64,000 nucleotides of DNA, from assembly GCA_963930655.1 (NCBI GenBank), contig OZ005605.1, positions 2,425,501 through 2,489,500 on the forward strand, in the 5' to 3' direction. The DNA comes from Myrica gale. Its lineage: Eukaryota > Streptophyta > Magnoliopsida > Fagales > Myricaceae. This document shows, piece after piece, positions 11,866 through 24,036 of this stretch. The notes under the pieces are model-generated. The model did no database searches and had not been told where the DNA came from. It was given only the letters and a program-made list of their open reading frames with translations. The position numbers and the translations under genes are program-made. The first letter of the stretch is position 1. Every line of letters starts with the position of its first letter.

Positions 11866-12600
11866 TGCACCACTGAACTTTGGGGTAATTTCTAAGTTGC
11901 ACCCACTTTTATCAATTTCGTTAGATTAGTACTATAAAGTTTATGTATACGTTGATTTCCACCCTGTAACTCGAATTGCCGTTAATTCTCAAGTAAATTA
12001 ACCATATGTCGTCTCCGTGACAACCCACCGTTTCGATTGTCCATTTTGCCCTTCATTTAACGCATGTAAAGCTGCCGTAAGAGACACGTGTTCGTCTTTT
12101 CTTCGTGGCAACCCGTGCACGACAGATTTCAAGAGCGGTTTTTGCCTGCATATCCGAACCTTTCACAGCCTTCGGCCCCGGGTCCTGCTCTCTCCCCTCT
12201 CCCAACCTCTCTCCCTCACAGCAACATCGGTTGCAGGTTTAAGATCACACAAATGAAAACAAATATGAATCCTACTTTCTTACTCTCTCGATCTGTTGCA
12301 GGCTCAAGATCACAAAAAATGCCGCAACGTGAAAAACACAAAAAACAGAGGTTGAGAATTTGGCTCTTTCTGGCTGTCTCTCTATCTTCGTTCATTGATA
12401 CAACTCAACCCATTATGTGTATAATGCTGGCCACATGAGCTCCACCACACATGACGCTAGTAGATATTTTATTTTACTCCATTTTTTTAACCATTTCCTG
12501 TTAATCTTGCTGTAACCAGGTCCTATCGATTTCAGTACTCTTTAGCCACTATTTCTCTCTGTAACGTTTCTTGGGTTCTCTCACTCTTCAAACTCAGCGA
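11866..12600. other. Spacer with a dispersed-repeat end and probable IQD leader
   Basis: The stretch from 11866 (TTTGCACCACTGAACTTTGG) reads like a common plant transposon terminus, but no partner end or target duplication was found. The last 100 bases before 12603 are a CT-rich leader-like sequence ahead of the IQD start codon. No other gene is recognised. Confidence 0.3.
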
Positions 12601-12602
12601 AA

Positions 12603-12961
12603 ATGGGTAGGGCAACGAGGTGGCTAAAAGGCTTGTTCGGGATAAAGAAAGACAAAGGTAATTCCAATTCCAGTGACCGGAAAGACACGACACGGTGCAG
12701 TTTTGGCAACTCTGGGAGAGACTCTACGGGCTTGTGTCATAATCCGGGGACTATACCACCCAACATATCTGCTGCCGAGGCTGCTTGGTTAAAATCCTAC
12801 CACACAGAATCAGAGAAGGAGCAGAACAAGTATGCCATTCTGCTGATGCCGCTGTAGCTGCTGCCCAGGCAGCAGTGGCAGTTGTAAGGCTTACCATGTT
12901 TGGTGGTGGGCGTGAGAGGTGGGCTGCAGTGAAGATTCAGATGGTGTTTAGGGGATATTTG
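12603..12961 (+). pseudogene. IQ67-domain (IQD) protein gene, truncated
   Basis: Starts MGRATRWLKGLFGIKKDK, the conserved IQD N-terminus (plant calmodulin-binding scaffold family, microtubule or nucleus associated). It continues through AAWLKSYHTESEKEQNKYAI. There the frame shifts: part of the Ala-rich helix that usually follows is missing. The next frame continues ADAAVAAAQAAVAVVRLT and GGGRERWAAVKIQMVFRGYL, which reaches the first IQ motif (AAVKIQ...FRGYL). A donor GGTAAGTG follows at 12961/12962, but no downstream exon with the remaining IQ motifs is found before 14900. The gene is therefore 5'-complete, frameshifted and 3'-truncated. The family call is firm. Confidence 0.85.
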
Positions 12962-14890
12962 GTAAGTGCGTCTTGGCTAATTGTGTACCGGAACTGCATA
13001 TGTATTTTCGAATTAGTGTTTTGATTTTAAAAAGTTGTTGGAACTTTGATCAGTAACCTGGTTCTTGTTTAGACAGACTTGTTCCTCAGTTGACCGCAAT
13101 TCGTACAAAATGAAGAAAAAGCAAATAAGTTTCATTAGATGTGCACTAGAACTTGTTTGTCATTGAAAAACAAGTATTTGCTTTGCTGTGCATTTACCGT
13201 AGGCTTTGGTTTAGAACTGGTACTGGTAGGTCCCGAATGTCCAGCTTTCTACTTTTGAAATTTGTTTGGTATAATCTGAAACTGAACTTTTCTGTTGGAT
13301 TTTGCATTCTGAAACATTTGTATTTGTACAACTAGTGTTTGAGTGTCAAAATTTTGATAAGTCTGATTAAAAAAAAGTATAAAATAATTATTCTTCATAA
13401 AATTATTCTATTTCATTATAATATTCATTCAAATATTTTATTTTCATTTTTTTACCAGCATTCATAACCCAAAATTTTAACAATCAAACACTCAATTGTT
13501 TCTGTTATACTAGACGGAAATTGACCACACGCATGGCACTTAAGTTGACCGAAGATGCAAAATGACTTACAATAGTAGATGAAGGGGTAAATTGTCAAAC
13601 CGATTCATTTAAGGTACAATATATCAAATTTTACATAAATGAAAAATATGTTTCTATCATTATAAAATATTAATATATATTTATTCCACTTATCAAATCG
13701 ACCGTAGCTAGAGAGCTGGTGCAGCCGTGCAGGTCCGGCTTCTCTACTATAGTCGTTCCAGCTGAGTGTGACGCTTTCTAAGTCGGGAGAGTTCATTCCA
13801 CACACAATCGTGACAATATGTTGCCTTTCCTTTCAAATAACGTATAGACCAATTGATATTGAGAGAAAAAAGAAGGATGAAACACAAAGTTAGGATAGAT
13901 GATTTTTTTTTCCTACAGGCAAAATATGGGCATTGCTAAAGATAAGTCTCATATTACCTATGCGGTGGTGTTGATTTCTGACTATAACCGACATTATTAC
14001 CAGTCTATCAACAATTGCCTGTCAAACTTGACTAATATTGGTCACGATAATATATATATGCGCCGACCCTAACAAAATTCCATTTTCCCCCACAATCTTC
14101 AACTATATATCCGAAGTTGATATTTTCTTATCCAATATTGAGTAGTCGTTGCTATAGTCTATAGACTTGGCTGCAGTGACGGAGACAAGGGGCAGACAGC
14201 GGCCACAATCTCCTCTCAAAAAATTTTAGAAAATTCCTTTCCAAAACTAAAAATACTATTTCACTCTTTTTTTACACCTCCCAATACAATTTTGTGTATC
14301 AAACTTGACTAAATGGTGACGATAAATCGAGCCGATCACCCTGAATGGTTCCTTCTTTTGTTTTCTGACATTAATCTTCAAATATTTGATATTTTCTTAT
14401 ACAAGGAGTACTAGTCACACTTATAGTCTATATAGTTGGCTGGTCAATAGGAATGATGCTTTTAGTTTCCGATTTGGGTCCATCTAATATCTAAATTGCG
14501 TTTGATCTGGACCTGATTTGGCCCGAAAATCCTCCAATTACCAGTACTGTTTACCGAGAAACCGAAGTAACATTCATAGATCCCAAGCACTTCTACACAA
14601 CCAGCAGAGCTTGAAAATCCTTACCCTTCTTGCCGCTGCCGAGTATATGATCGTGCATTAATGCGACTGATATTTTAAAGAAACACACGCTAAGCTGGTC
14701 GACGAGGAGTGAATATTCATAGCATGCAGTGATTTATTAAATGTAGACGGGCATAAACCAGACCCCAAGCAGAGTCATGGCACTATGACGGACAAAATCA
14801 AACGAACTTACAAAATACAAACACTCAAGGGAAAAAAAACATAAAATAAGAAACGATGACAACGCTGATTATTATGGCAGTAGATTTTCA
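12962..14890. other. AT-rich spacer without recognised gene
   Basis: Contains the 5' part of the orphan IQD intron and AT-rich unique or repeat-like sequence. Short open frames here have no recognisable domains. The stretch from about 14690 onward is the 3' flank of GST copy 2 and reappears near 30850 beside GST copy 3. Confidence 0.35.
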
Positions 14891-14919
14891 GCAACAGTGT
14901 GTGGCCCGTGTGGGTTCAT

Positions 14920-15850
14920 CTATTTGGAAATGCCAGCTCCAAAGCGGTTTCGCAAATAGGCAATCAGTTTGTCTCTGGGAGGTAGGCTTTCCTTGATAAC
15001 ACTGTGGCTCACGAACTCATTAGCCCATTTGCAAAGTTTGGGAAATTTCTCTTTTGGCATTACCTCTGTCCCTGAAGCTTCTCCAAAAACTCCAAACCAA
15101 AAGGCTATGGCATTACCTACAATGTCTACGAATCCGATTTCCTCTCCTCCAAAAAACCTCTTCTCATTGAGCTCATCCTCTAGAAACTGTAGTTGTTCAT
15201 TGACTTCTTTCATTGCCTTCTCACGCTCTTTCTGATCAGTATCCCAACAAGCTCTAAATGCCCCATGCAGGCACTGTAGAAAGGAAAAAGAGATTTAGAT
15301 AGATAATTTATCAATTACTATACAGTATGTGTCCACAGAAATGGACCGAAATAGATAGATAATTTGAAATGGGTAGACCCATTTTAGATTTAGATTTAGA
15401 TTTTGTGATGGATTTGCTGGACATGCACAAGATTCTAAGGAAATAAAGGAAAAGATTTTTTTTTATAAGTAATCTTTATAGAATCAAAAACCAGAAACCA
15501 AATTGCCAGAGTCACAAGACAAAAGGAAAAGAAATTACTTTCTCGTCAATCAACTTGGCCCAGAAACGTGCGACGGCCCTCTCATGAGGATCTTTGGGTA
15601 ATATGGAATAGCCCTGCCAGGTCTCATCAATGTATTCAAGGATCACCTGAGACTCTGCGATAGACTTTCCATTGTGTACGAACACCGGAATCTTCTTATG
15701 AACAGGATTATATTGGAGAAGGGCAGGACTCTTGTTGGCTAAGTCTTCCTCAACATACTTGTACTGAACTCCTTTCAGTTTCAAAGCTACCTCTATTCTG
15801 CGACTAAAAGGGCTCCCCCACGCGCCAAATAACAATATTTCTTCGGCCAT
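14920..15850 (-). CDS. GSTU: Tau-class glutathione S-transferase, intact
   Basis: Two exons: 15539-15850 (104 codons) and 14920-15273 (117 residues plus stop), joined by a 265-bp intron with GTAATT donor and CTACAG acceptor; 221 residues, the usual tau length. The start [20 protein letters not shown] places the catalytic Ser at residue 13 in [28 protein letters not shown] carries the cis-Pro and the Glu-Ser pair that hold the glutathione gamma-glutamyl group. The C-terminal all-helical domain supplies the hydrophobic substrate site. The protein is cytosolic and conjugates or binds electrophiles. A TATA box (CTATAAAAGG) lies about 95 bp upstream, near 15940-15949. It is the only unbroken member of three local copies. 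Confidence 0.93.
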
Positions 15851-15938
15851 TACTATACTGTGTTTGCTATGTGGTTGTTTGAACAGGTTGTGTTGTAATT
15901 TTTCAGATGCTTCACTCTTCTGCCTCTGGGTTTGATGC

Positions 15939-15950
15939 CCTTTTATAGAG
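15939..15950 (-). promoter_or_regulatory. TATA box of intact GST
   Basis: Reads CTCTATAAAAGGG on the minus strand, about 95 bp before the start codon at 15850. A similar AAAAGGGC-type box is kept at the matching place in GST copy 1. Position and sequence fit a plant core promoter; no transcript evidence is available. Confidence 0.6.
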
Positions 15951-16345
15951 CTGCAATCTCAGAGGTTACTTTTTTTTTTTTTTTTCTTGGCAATCTCAGA
16001 GGTTACTTCTCGAGGTTACTTGGTCGAGAAGCCTCGATGCCCGTTGATTGTTGTTATAGCGGTGACTCGTCAATAAATTGGAAATAGTGGGTGGGCGGCA
16101 GACATGGAGAGGAAGAATCAAGATCCTTCAACTGCCACTCATCTTTTATAAAGGAGAAACTCTTTCTTGCGTACGTGCTTACGTCAGCACGTGATATACT
16201 GCAAAAAGATACCGATGCATATCGTTTATAGAGGACAAAATCGGAATCCTCTCCGCTGCGGACCAACTGACCAAGACATTTTGCTTGGACTGGTCAACCT
16301 TTTGGCTTTTGAAATATAAGTGGGAACGGGTGAAAACTAGAAAAT

Positions 16346-18200
16346 AGAAAAGTTGGAAGCGAATAATATATTACAAATAATCACTCTTTTTCTCACACGA
16401 TACATTGGATATTCACTACTGGCGTTATTCTTTTAGAAAAATGATTTTTTAATCCTTAGATTTTACTTTTTTATTTTTTAGTCCTTAAATTTCAATTTTT
16501 TATATTTATATTCTAAAACAGGGAGGCATGAGCGTTAGAGTCAGTAGAGATGTTGCGTCTTCATGGAAAACCTTTAAGGTGAGATGCGTGTCCACATTAT
16601 TCTGTGCGTCTAATGTTCGATTGGGTGTGATGTATCGATGCTTAAAGTTATTTTTTGTTTTGCTTGATCAAAGGAACTTCTCTATTGTTTTTTAAATCGT
16701 TCCTCATTAAAGAGTCATACTATGTCTCGAATTCCTTATTTTCCATTTGATGCAGGGGTTTTGTGTGAGACTACGAAATTTTGAGAACTTACTCAAAGCT
16801 GGAGTTGGTAGCATTCCAAATTCAGATTTCGTAGGGTAAAATTTCTGCACTTGGTTTTTGAAATCATCAGACAACGTGTGTTGGCCATGGGTAGGAGTGA
16901 AGAGTGGCAGGGATCCTCATACCTGGTGTAATATTTCTTGGCCATGCGATGGAGAACAGTGCTCTGTCTTTGCAACTGCAGGATTGCCTTCAGCATCACA
17001 AACATTTTTCATTGAAAGAAATAATAGTAGAGTTCACATCACAGTTATGAGTGGGGCGTATCTGCAGGTTTGATTTTTCAACTGTTTAATGTCTTTAGAA
17101 AAATAATTGAAAGTATCCACATTGTTCGCATTCCATTGAAACCAAAAAATGACTTAAAGAATGTCTACTAGCCTGCAGTATAATTATCTCGTTATCAGAA
17201 CATTTTCAATATCTTCCTCTGTGTGAATAAGCTGGCAAAATCTCATATCTTGAGTTCCAACAATCATTTGGTTTTAGGCTTGATTGGGTAGTTTTCAATA
17301 ATTCAGAAACCATTAATGATGCCAAAATTTTGTAAAATATTGCTGTGGAGCTAGCATATATTTAAATCATTTGGTAGAGTTGTGCTTATAAGAAGAGTGA
17401 GACAACTTGATAATAAGAATCATTCGAATAATAGGCCGCATGCTTTTCTCTCTAATAAGACAACTTGTGTTGGCCGCATGCTTTTGTCCCAAATTGTTTT
17501 AAACTTATATATGAGGTATGTTGGTGTAACATGTCAAGCATGAAAAAAGCTTCAATATACTAGTGTCTCTGTTAATGACCCTTTCGTTCGAGTTGTCCTT
17601 TTTAAGAATTCCAAGCTTATCAACTAAAATATCCATTTTGGCTCTTTGGTAAACTTAAAAGCCTCCAATATCGTGAAAATATGTTCATGCTAAGGTAGCA
17701 CTGATTAAGTTTCTTGTTTAGTAAGCGGGATATTGAATCTTAAAAGCCTCCCAACCTATTTCTTGACCCGTTTTGACACGGAGAATCTAGAGTTGCTTAT
17801 AGTCTTATATATAAGTAGATATTTTGTTTACATAAATCTTTCGTTTATTGCTAATTCTCATGTGATATTTATTTTCTATTACAAGAATTCAAGAGGATAT
17901 TGATGCGTAAAAGGAAGAAGATTTTAATGGGTCTTTGTTTATTGTGTTGTTTTTCAATATTTTAGTTGGTACTTGTTTATTGTTATTTTATATTAGAAAT
18001 TTATTACTTTTTAGATTACTTGTAGAGATTCTTGGGTTTGTTGTAAAATATTATTAATCAATGATAAAGTATGTTTTATTTTATTATCTTTGCTCTTTAA
18101 GTTTTTGCCTCTAATGAATTATAATTATTAAAATAAATTTGTATTACTGATTAAAAAATCATGTATAGGAAAATATAGGAAAAAAATAGTGATCTTTTAA
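16346..18200. other. Inserted sequence in GST copy 2 flank; nature unclear
   Basis: The GST upstream flank is continuous in copy A but broken here at about 16345 and resumes at about 21950, so about 5.6 kb was added. The outer edges (16430-16510 and, inverted, 21860-21955) are both T/A-rich with TAGTCC-type words, possibly decayed inverted termini. An exon-like stretch at about 16755-17068 ends in a plausible donor (CTGCAG|GTTTGA). I cannot assign a protein to it in any frame. The rest is AT-rich. Confidence 0.4.
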
Positions 18201-18204
18201 AAAT

Positions 18205-18495
18205 GCTGACAAAAAAAACTGAGCTGACCTATAGCGCTAAAGACCTATAACAGCCTTTTTTAAAACACTGCTAAAAATATGTAGTAGCGTTTCTTGAAAC
18301 GCTGCAAAAAAGTCATTGTTTTCGATTCCGGTCTATAGCGGCGGTCTCGACTGCCCCTATAGACCCGAGATCTTCACCAGCGGTTACGAAAACCGCCGCT
18401 ATAGCCTACTACAACGGTGATATTTCGGCGGTCACAACCGCCGCCAAAAAGCCGCTACTAAAACATTTAGCAAAATGTCAAATTTTTTGTAATGA
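18205..18495. mobile_element. CACTA transposon terminus, solitary
   Basis: Holds repeated TATAGCGGCGGT words in both orientations, the sub-terminal repeat type of the complete CACTA element at 22918-26743. It ends AAATTTTTTGTAATG at about 18494, a decayed form of TTTTTTTGTAGTG. No matching left end was found, so this is a remnant. Confidence 0.6.
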
Positions 18496-19107
18496 ACAAT
18501 GGCTAGCATCTGGGTAAAGTAGGCTCTGAAATTGGCAGGGCTCATGTGAAAAATTGAGTTTCTTGGGTAAAGCAAGCGTTGAACAGCAATGACTCATTGT
18601 TGTTGAACTAGCAAGGGTAGGCTCTAAACTTGGTGTTGCTTGTGTTTGAACAAGGCAGGGCATAATTTGGTTGTTCAGCATAATTTGGCTGTTTGAACTT
18701 ACTTCCTTTGGTTGTTCTGCATAATTTGTCTATATTATTAGCAAGTCTATGACTCATTTCTCTTAACAGAATGTCTATTTTTGTCGTGTAAGGGAGGCCA
18801 AAACAATATGTATGATGAAAGAGAACTAATCATTTATATATAATGAAAAGAATGGTAGATTCGAAAATGACAGCTTAGGGGTCATGTCTCTCCAATGGAA
18901 GAATTTGCGAAGGGAGAGATGCTTGGGAAACACTTGTCGCAAAAACAAAACTTCGGGACTTCTAAAATTGAGGGGACCACGTCATTTCCTTGTAAAAAGA
19001 GCTTCTGTGACGTCGTTTGATGCAATAGCCTTACTTCTCTTGGTTGCTCTTATGAATGATAAGGCAGTGTTGAGTAGGAAATTACGTGGGCAAGATGCTG
19101 ATATAAA

Positions 19108-21818
19108 TAGGGGTGTGATTTTTATCCGTTGGTATCCGGAATTCCGGTACCGGCACCGGTTCCGAGCTTCGGCCAGTATATAGGTATTTAGGAAATATCG
19201 GTACCGGTAATTCCCCTGGTACTGGGCAGAATGTCGGTATCAGTTTTTTTATTTTTTACTTTTTAAAAAAATACAAAATGCACAACTTTGGACTATCTCT
19301 CTCTCTCTCTCACTCTCACGGATCACACTCACAGACTCACCCACTCGCACTATATCACAATAACATTCACAAATTCATTGCTTATTCTTTTTTGTTCAAT
19401 TTCATTTTCGTATATCATTATTCATTATAATTTATCAGTTGTTCAATAACCATTTCTTCATTTTATTATTTATTAATACGAAAAAAATTTCTTTGCGGGT
19501 TATTACAATGGTTGTGCCATGTGGTTACTGGTTAGTGCACTGCCATTGAGGAAAATTCACTAATTTTTCACTTATTTTGTAGTTCATTAGTTAATTTAAA
19601 ATTTTAGAATGTATATTAGGACCTAAGATGTGAAACTGAGGAGGATGGGCTTGAATGATTGGAGGATTTGATTGTTACTTGTTAGTTGTTTGTTTGTTGT
19701 AGCATGTAGGTAATTTGTGAGTTGTTAGTTTGTTTGTAAATTAAAGTTAAGATTGTTAAGAGCTTGTTGTTCTTTGTTTGTTTGTAATTTGTGAGTTGGT
19801 AGCCTGTAGGTAGTTTGTTTCTTTGCCATTGGCTGTTAAGATTGTTGCTAGAGCTTGCTGTTCGTTGTGAGCCAATGTATGAATTTAGTTTTCCTTGCAT
19901 TTCTTGTGAGCACGTTAAAACCAAATTCTAAAACATGAAAGATAGTTTTTTTTCTTTTTTTATACAAGCAATTGTGAATTTTCATTTCACAGTGGGAGAA
20001 CATATATTTGAAGTTTGTGCCCACACAACCCATTTCATCAATGACTAAGGCCCTAAGGGCCACAAAACAATAGGCCTTAAATTCCACAATCCAATGAGCT
20101 TTTTGTCTCCACAGATCCAGATTGGAAAATGGTTTGAAGTGGAAAATCACAAACTAGAGGTTCAAAGAGATTGTGAATTTGCGAACTTGCTCTTATGTAT
20201 TTGGTTTCTCATTTTAGCTTTCAACATTAGAAGTTGTGATTTGTAGTCAAGTAAACAACAAACGTGTCAACTTTTCCCTCATTAGGGGTCGTTGAAGACC
20301 TTGGTAATATTATATGGTGTCTCTTTAGTATTATTGATTTGGTATGTAATATGTATGAACTTTTTAAGCATATTTTATTAGAGTATGAATATTTAATAGA
20401 TTTCTTTTCAAAACTTTTTTTTTCTCAGATGGAACCCTTTACTTCTTCTTTTACTCCTTCAGTTGACTCATCGACACCACGTCTCCAAGTAGGAGTCGAT
20501 GCTTCCTCCCCTATTATTTGTGGGGAGCCAGCTTCTCAACTTGGGGGGATAGTGTTGATGTGTCAGCACTACCTCTCCCAAAGAGGAGGACGATTTCTCA
20601 ACCCTCTCTCATGTGGGATCACTTCACAAGGATTGAAAAATTAACTGATCCAGAGAAGCCAATGACAAAATGTAACTATTGTAATCACCCGGTTGGGGTT
20701 GACTACACCCGTCAAGGGACCTTCGGTATGAGGTCTCCCTTGAAGGGTTGTTTAGCATATCAACGGAAACAAAGTAAGTTGGACTTCTCTCAATCGAAGT
20801 TCATTCACGATGCTTCCTCAAAACTAGCGAAGGGGGATGTCGTGAGGGAGATGAAGATAGATACGTATAATGAGAAAATGTTAGGAGGATCATCGCTCAA
20901 TTCATAATCGTCGATGAATTGCCATTTAGGGTGGTGAGCAAGGATTTTTAACTATTTTGTTCTTTGTTTTTTCATGATGGACATGGAGTTGTTCATATAT
21001 TTCATAATTTTTATTATTTTGTAAAGTTATCATTTTGATATTGTGATGTTTCATTGTTTTGGAAAATGAGAAGTAAGCAATTAGGTGTTATGTTCTGCAT
21101 TGGTTGAAATTTAAATTAGTTTAGTAATTAGTGAGTCAATGACCAATCTTTTGTAGTTGATCATTAAATATTATGGGCATAAATGAAAAGGTCATACAAA
21201 ACTAACACTATCATAACAATATGATAGTGATGTTTTGATTAAATGACCAACATTTTATTCCATCAATTCAAATATTCAATTTGTAATATTTGTAGTTTTA
21301 TTTTAGATGATATAAATTTGTATTATTTTTAGACTTTATGTATATGTGTAACTTGTAAATTTATTTCTATCATTCTTCTTTCATTGATGTATGTATATGA
21401 TTTATTAATTTAATGCAATTGAAACAACTATAGAATTGTAACTTTGTAATTTTAGAACATAGTATATTATTATTACATCAAAAAAATAGTGGATCCAACA
21501 TCCTATTAAAATTCTAAATTTGATATTTTGGATCCAACATTCATATTTAAAAACTTACTTATTAAATCAAGCCCAAGTTAAAAAGCCCGACAAATGCAAT
21601 AATAAAACAAGCTCAAGTTAAAAAGTCCGAAAAATGCAATAATAAGACAAACCCAAGTTTAAAGTCCTAAAAACACTAAGATTTTGGGCCCAAAATCAGC
21701 CCAAATGAAACTGTCGGAATTCCGACATCCGATACCGGGATTGCCGAAATTTCGACAGTTCCCAAACCAGAATCGAATGCATAAATAGACATCCGACTAT
21801 TATCGGTACCCTGCCCTA
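19108..21818 (+). mobile_element. hAT-superfamily DNA transposon, defective
   Basis: Ends read TAGGGGTG (left) and, inverted, TAGGGCAGGG (right). Sub-terminal regions are full of CCGGTACC/CGGTATC words. Flanking 8-mers GATATAAA and TATATAAT match at six of eight positions, a decayed target duplication. Inside (20432-20907) is the N-terminus of a BED-finger transposase. One frame gives the Ser-rich start MEPFTSSFTPSVDSS. After a frameshift another gives the finger, with CNYCNHPVGVDYTRQGTFGM then SPLKGC. The usual zinc-ligand His before LKGC is Pro. The catalytic dimerisation domain is absent, so the element cannot move itself. Confidence 0.75.
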
Positions 21819-21949
21819 TATATAATAGCCCTACCGTTAAGGAATTAGATGGGCTCTTTTGTCAACAATTAAAAATATAAAAGATCAAAATTTGAAAATT
21901 TTGAAATATAGAGACTAAAGAGTACCAGGAATAAAACTCAAAAACTAAA

Positions 21950-22722
21950 ATACCATTTTTCATTTTGTTTTGTTTTCTTCAATTTTTCCTTGGTAAGTTG
22001 GCCCCCCTGCTCGATAAGTCGACTAGTATCTTGGGCTGTTGAATTGCCAGGTGATCCACTTTGCCAGTTGGCCCATTTCTTTTTCTGATCCTCAAAAAGA
22101 GACCCAAACTCTACTGAAGTTCCTTAGGGGTAGTTCTAAACTTCTACCCTGTTGAAGGTGGGCCTAAGCTTGCATCAAGTCCGGCTGTTTTTCATGGCGT
22201 CAAGCTTCCATGTCATGGCTTAAGCTGACTTTCGGCTACCATACAAAAGCAGGCTCTCCCTGTAAGCCTAATCATGGCTGTTAAATGAGCAAGGCCTATT
22301 CTTTCTATTTATGCTGGGATCCGCATTAGCTGGTCAAATTTGGGGAAAGCTTTTGAAAATCCATATCAAACCTCCAGACGAATTTCAGCATTCAAACGGA
22401 GAAACTTGTTGGCATTCACATTACTGGAATTTGAAAATAGGAATGGGTTCTAGCATTTCTCATTTACTTCTTTGACGCCTCTGGAGCGAATATATTTACA
22501 AAGCTGCTGCACATTAACACTGCAAAGGTACAACATTCCCAAACATAAGACAGGGAACTCCATTAAGCTCCAAGCTTTATTTTACTACACTTGTTGGCAA
22601 GAAAAGTGTCTTTCCTTTTTAAGGCCCAGCGTTCAAAAATCGAAAGGCAGTGGGGTTGAAGCCTGAGGGGGGGACGTGTTGAACATCAACTTTACGAGAG
22701 AAATCAATCAGAAAAATTGTAA
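21950..22722. repeat. GST-block flank, copy B
   Basis: Resumes the GST upstream flank seen at 7700-8438 (shared CTTGGGCTGT, GAGACCCAAACTCTACT, CTTTTTAAGGCCCAGC). It ends at the left target duplication of the hAT element at 22731. No gene within it. Confidence 0.75.
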
Positions 22723-23553
22723 AGCTAAAGCATAGGCGGATCCAGATCCAATTTGAAAGGGGTCGAACACATAAGGTGAAATGACAAAAAAAAAAATTTC
22801 AGCGTAATGTAAAAAGTGTCTTAGAGTTAAAATATCGAAAATTAAGGATTAAAAACATTAAAAATTTTAAAATACACATACATACTATTTGCTAAGACTG
22901 AGAGTAGCAATTAGATCCACTACAAAAAAAGGACCTATAGCAGAGGTCGGAAACCGCTGCTATAGGTCAAAAAACTGCTGCTATACGTTATAGCAGCGGC
23001 TTTTTAACGGCGGTCGCGATCGCCGCCATAACTCCGTCGGCATAGATCTATCGCGGCGGTTTGGGTGACCGCTGGTGAAGACCTCGGGTCTATAGCGGCG
23101 GTCGAAACCGCTATAAACCCGAGCGCAGTTCCCTATTTCAGCACTAAAGGTCTGTAGCGGCGGTCACCGACCGCGGCTACAGACCTAATATGACCGCTGC
23201 TATAGGTCTATAGCGGCGGTCAGGTTCAACCTATAGCCGTGGTCAGTGACCGCCGCTATAGGTTTGCAGGGTCAAAAAAAATTCCCCGGGGGTAAAAAAT
23301 GACCCTCAATTCTTAAAGTTGAGTTTTTAGATTAAAAAATGTAAAGGAATGACATTTATCACCAAAAATGAGCAGAGGAACTGTCAGAATAGCATAAAAC
23401 CAGGAGAATCATTTGCATGGAAATTAAGTTAGTATAAGGAAAATAACCAAGTCGAAATAGCAACATGGAAACAATGTTCTCATTCCATATAATTTTCCCT
23501 AGACTAAATAATGAACCATTCTCCCTTTAAAGAGAAGAGAGAGTTAGACTAAC

Positions 23554-23634
23554 CTTTGAAGCAAAGGACCCCTGTGGCCAACCAAGAAGCCCTGCCACCA
23601 TTTGCCCTGTTTGATTGCAATCATCATCAATAGC
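23554..23634 (-). pseudogene. ETFB: Captured exon of electron-transfer flavoprotein beta subunit
   Basis: An 81-bp exon between an acceptor (TGTGAAG) and a donor (G|GTTAGT). It encodes [20 protein letters not shown] then QGSFASK. This is the highly conserved AMP/FAD-contact segment of mitochondrial ETF-beta, a carrier of electrons from branched-chain amino acid and fatty acid catabolism. Only this segment is present. It lies in the CACTA element, with splice sites kept, on the same strand as the other captured exons. Confidence 0.75.
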
Positions 23635-23956
23635 CTTCACAGGAAAACGTGAATGACAAAAAGTTACACTTCAACCCATTTCATCCAACTCCAACATCAA
23701 TTCAGGACAAGAGAACTAAGAAGTACACATAAAAAATATATAATACTTACAATCTAATCTTACTAATCAGAAACCTCATCCCCAATAAATAATTCCTCAC
23801 AAATACAGGATATGCATAATGTTCTCAAGAAAAGTGACATCGACATATCAAAAGCAAAATTCAGATGGGTAATCCCCTCATTTCTTCTGATGCCGAAATC
23901 CGAAACTTCAAACGTTAACTCTCAAGGTAAAGATACCAAAGGCAGAGAATGCTCAC

Positions 23957-24036
23957 CCTACAGCAAAGATATCCATAGATGGCCTTAACGGTGCATCTTG
24001 TGCAACCTGCATCTCACCTCCGTGCTCATAGATTCT
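23957..24036 (-). pseudogene. Captured exon-like segment, gene unidentified
   Basis: Lies between a clean acceptor (AATTTTTCAG) and a donor (G|GTGAGC). One frame is open: RIYEHGGEMQVAQDAPLRPS then MDIFAVG. I do not recognise the protein. Its splice sites and strand match the ETF-beta and ELMO exons, so it is probably part of the captured cargo. Confidence 0.4.

Noticed and set aside
16755-17068. Exon-like stretch between a T-rich tract and a CTGCAG|GTTTGA donor
   Set aside because: No frame gives a protein I recognise and frames are broken, so I describe it as unassigned rather than as a gene.
18205-18495. CRISPR-like regular spacing of GCGGCGGT words
   Set aside because: The words alternate in orientation and sit at a transposon end. 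They are CACTA sub-terminal repeats, and the DNA is from a plant nucleus.
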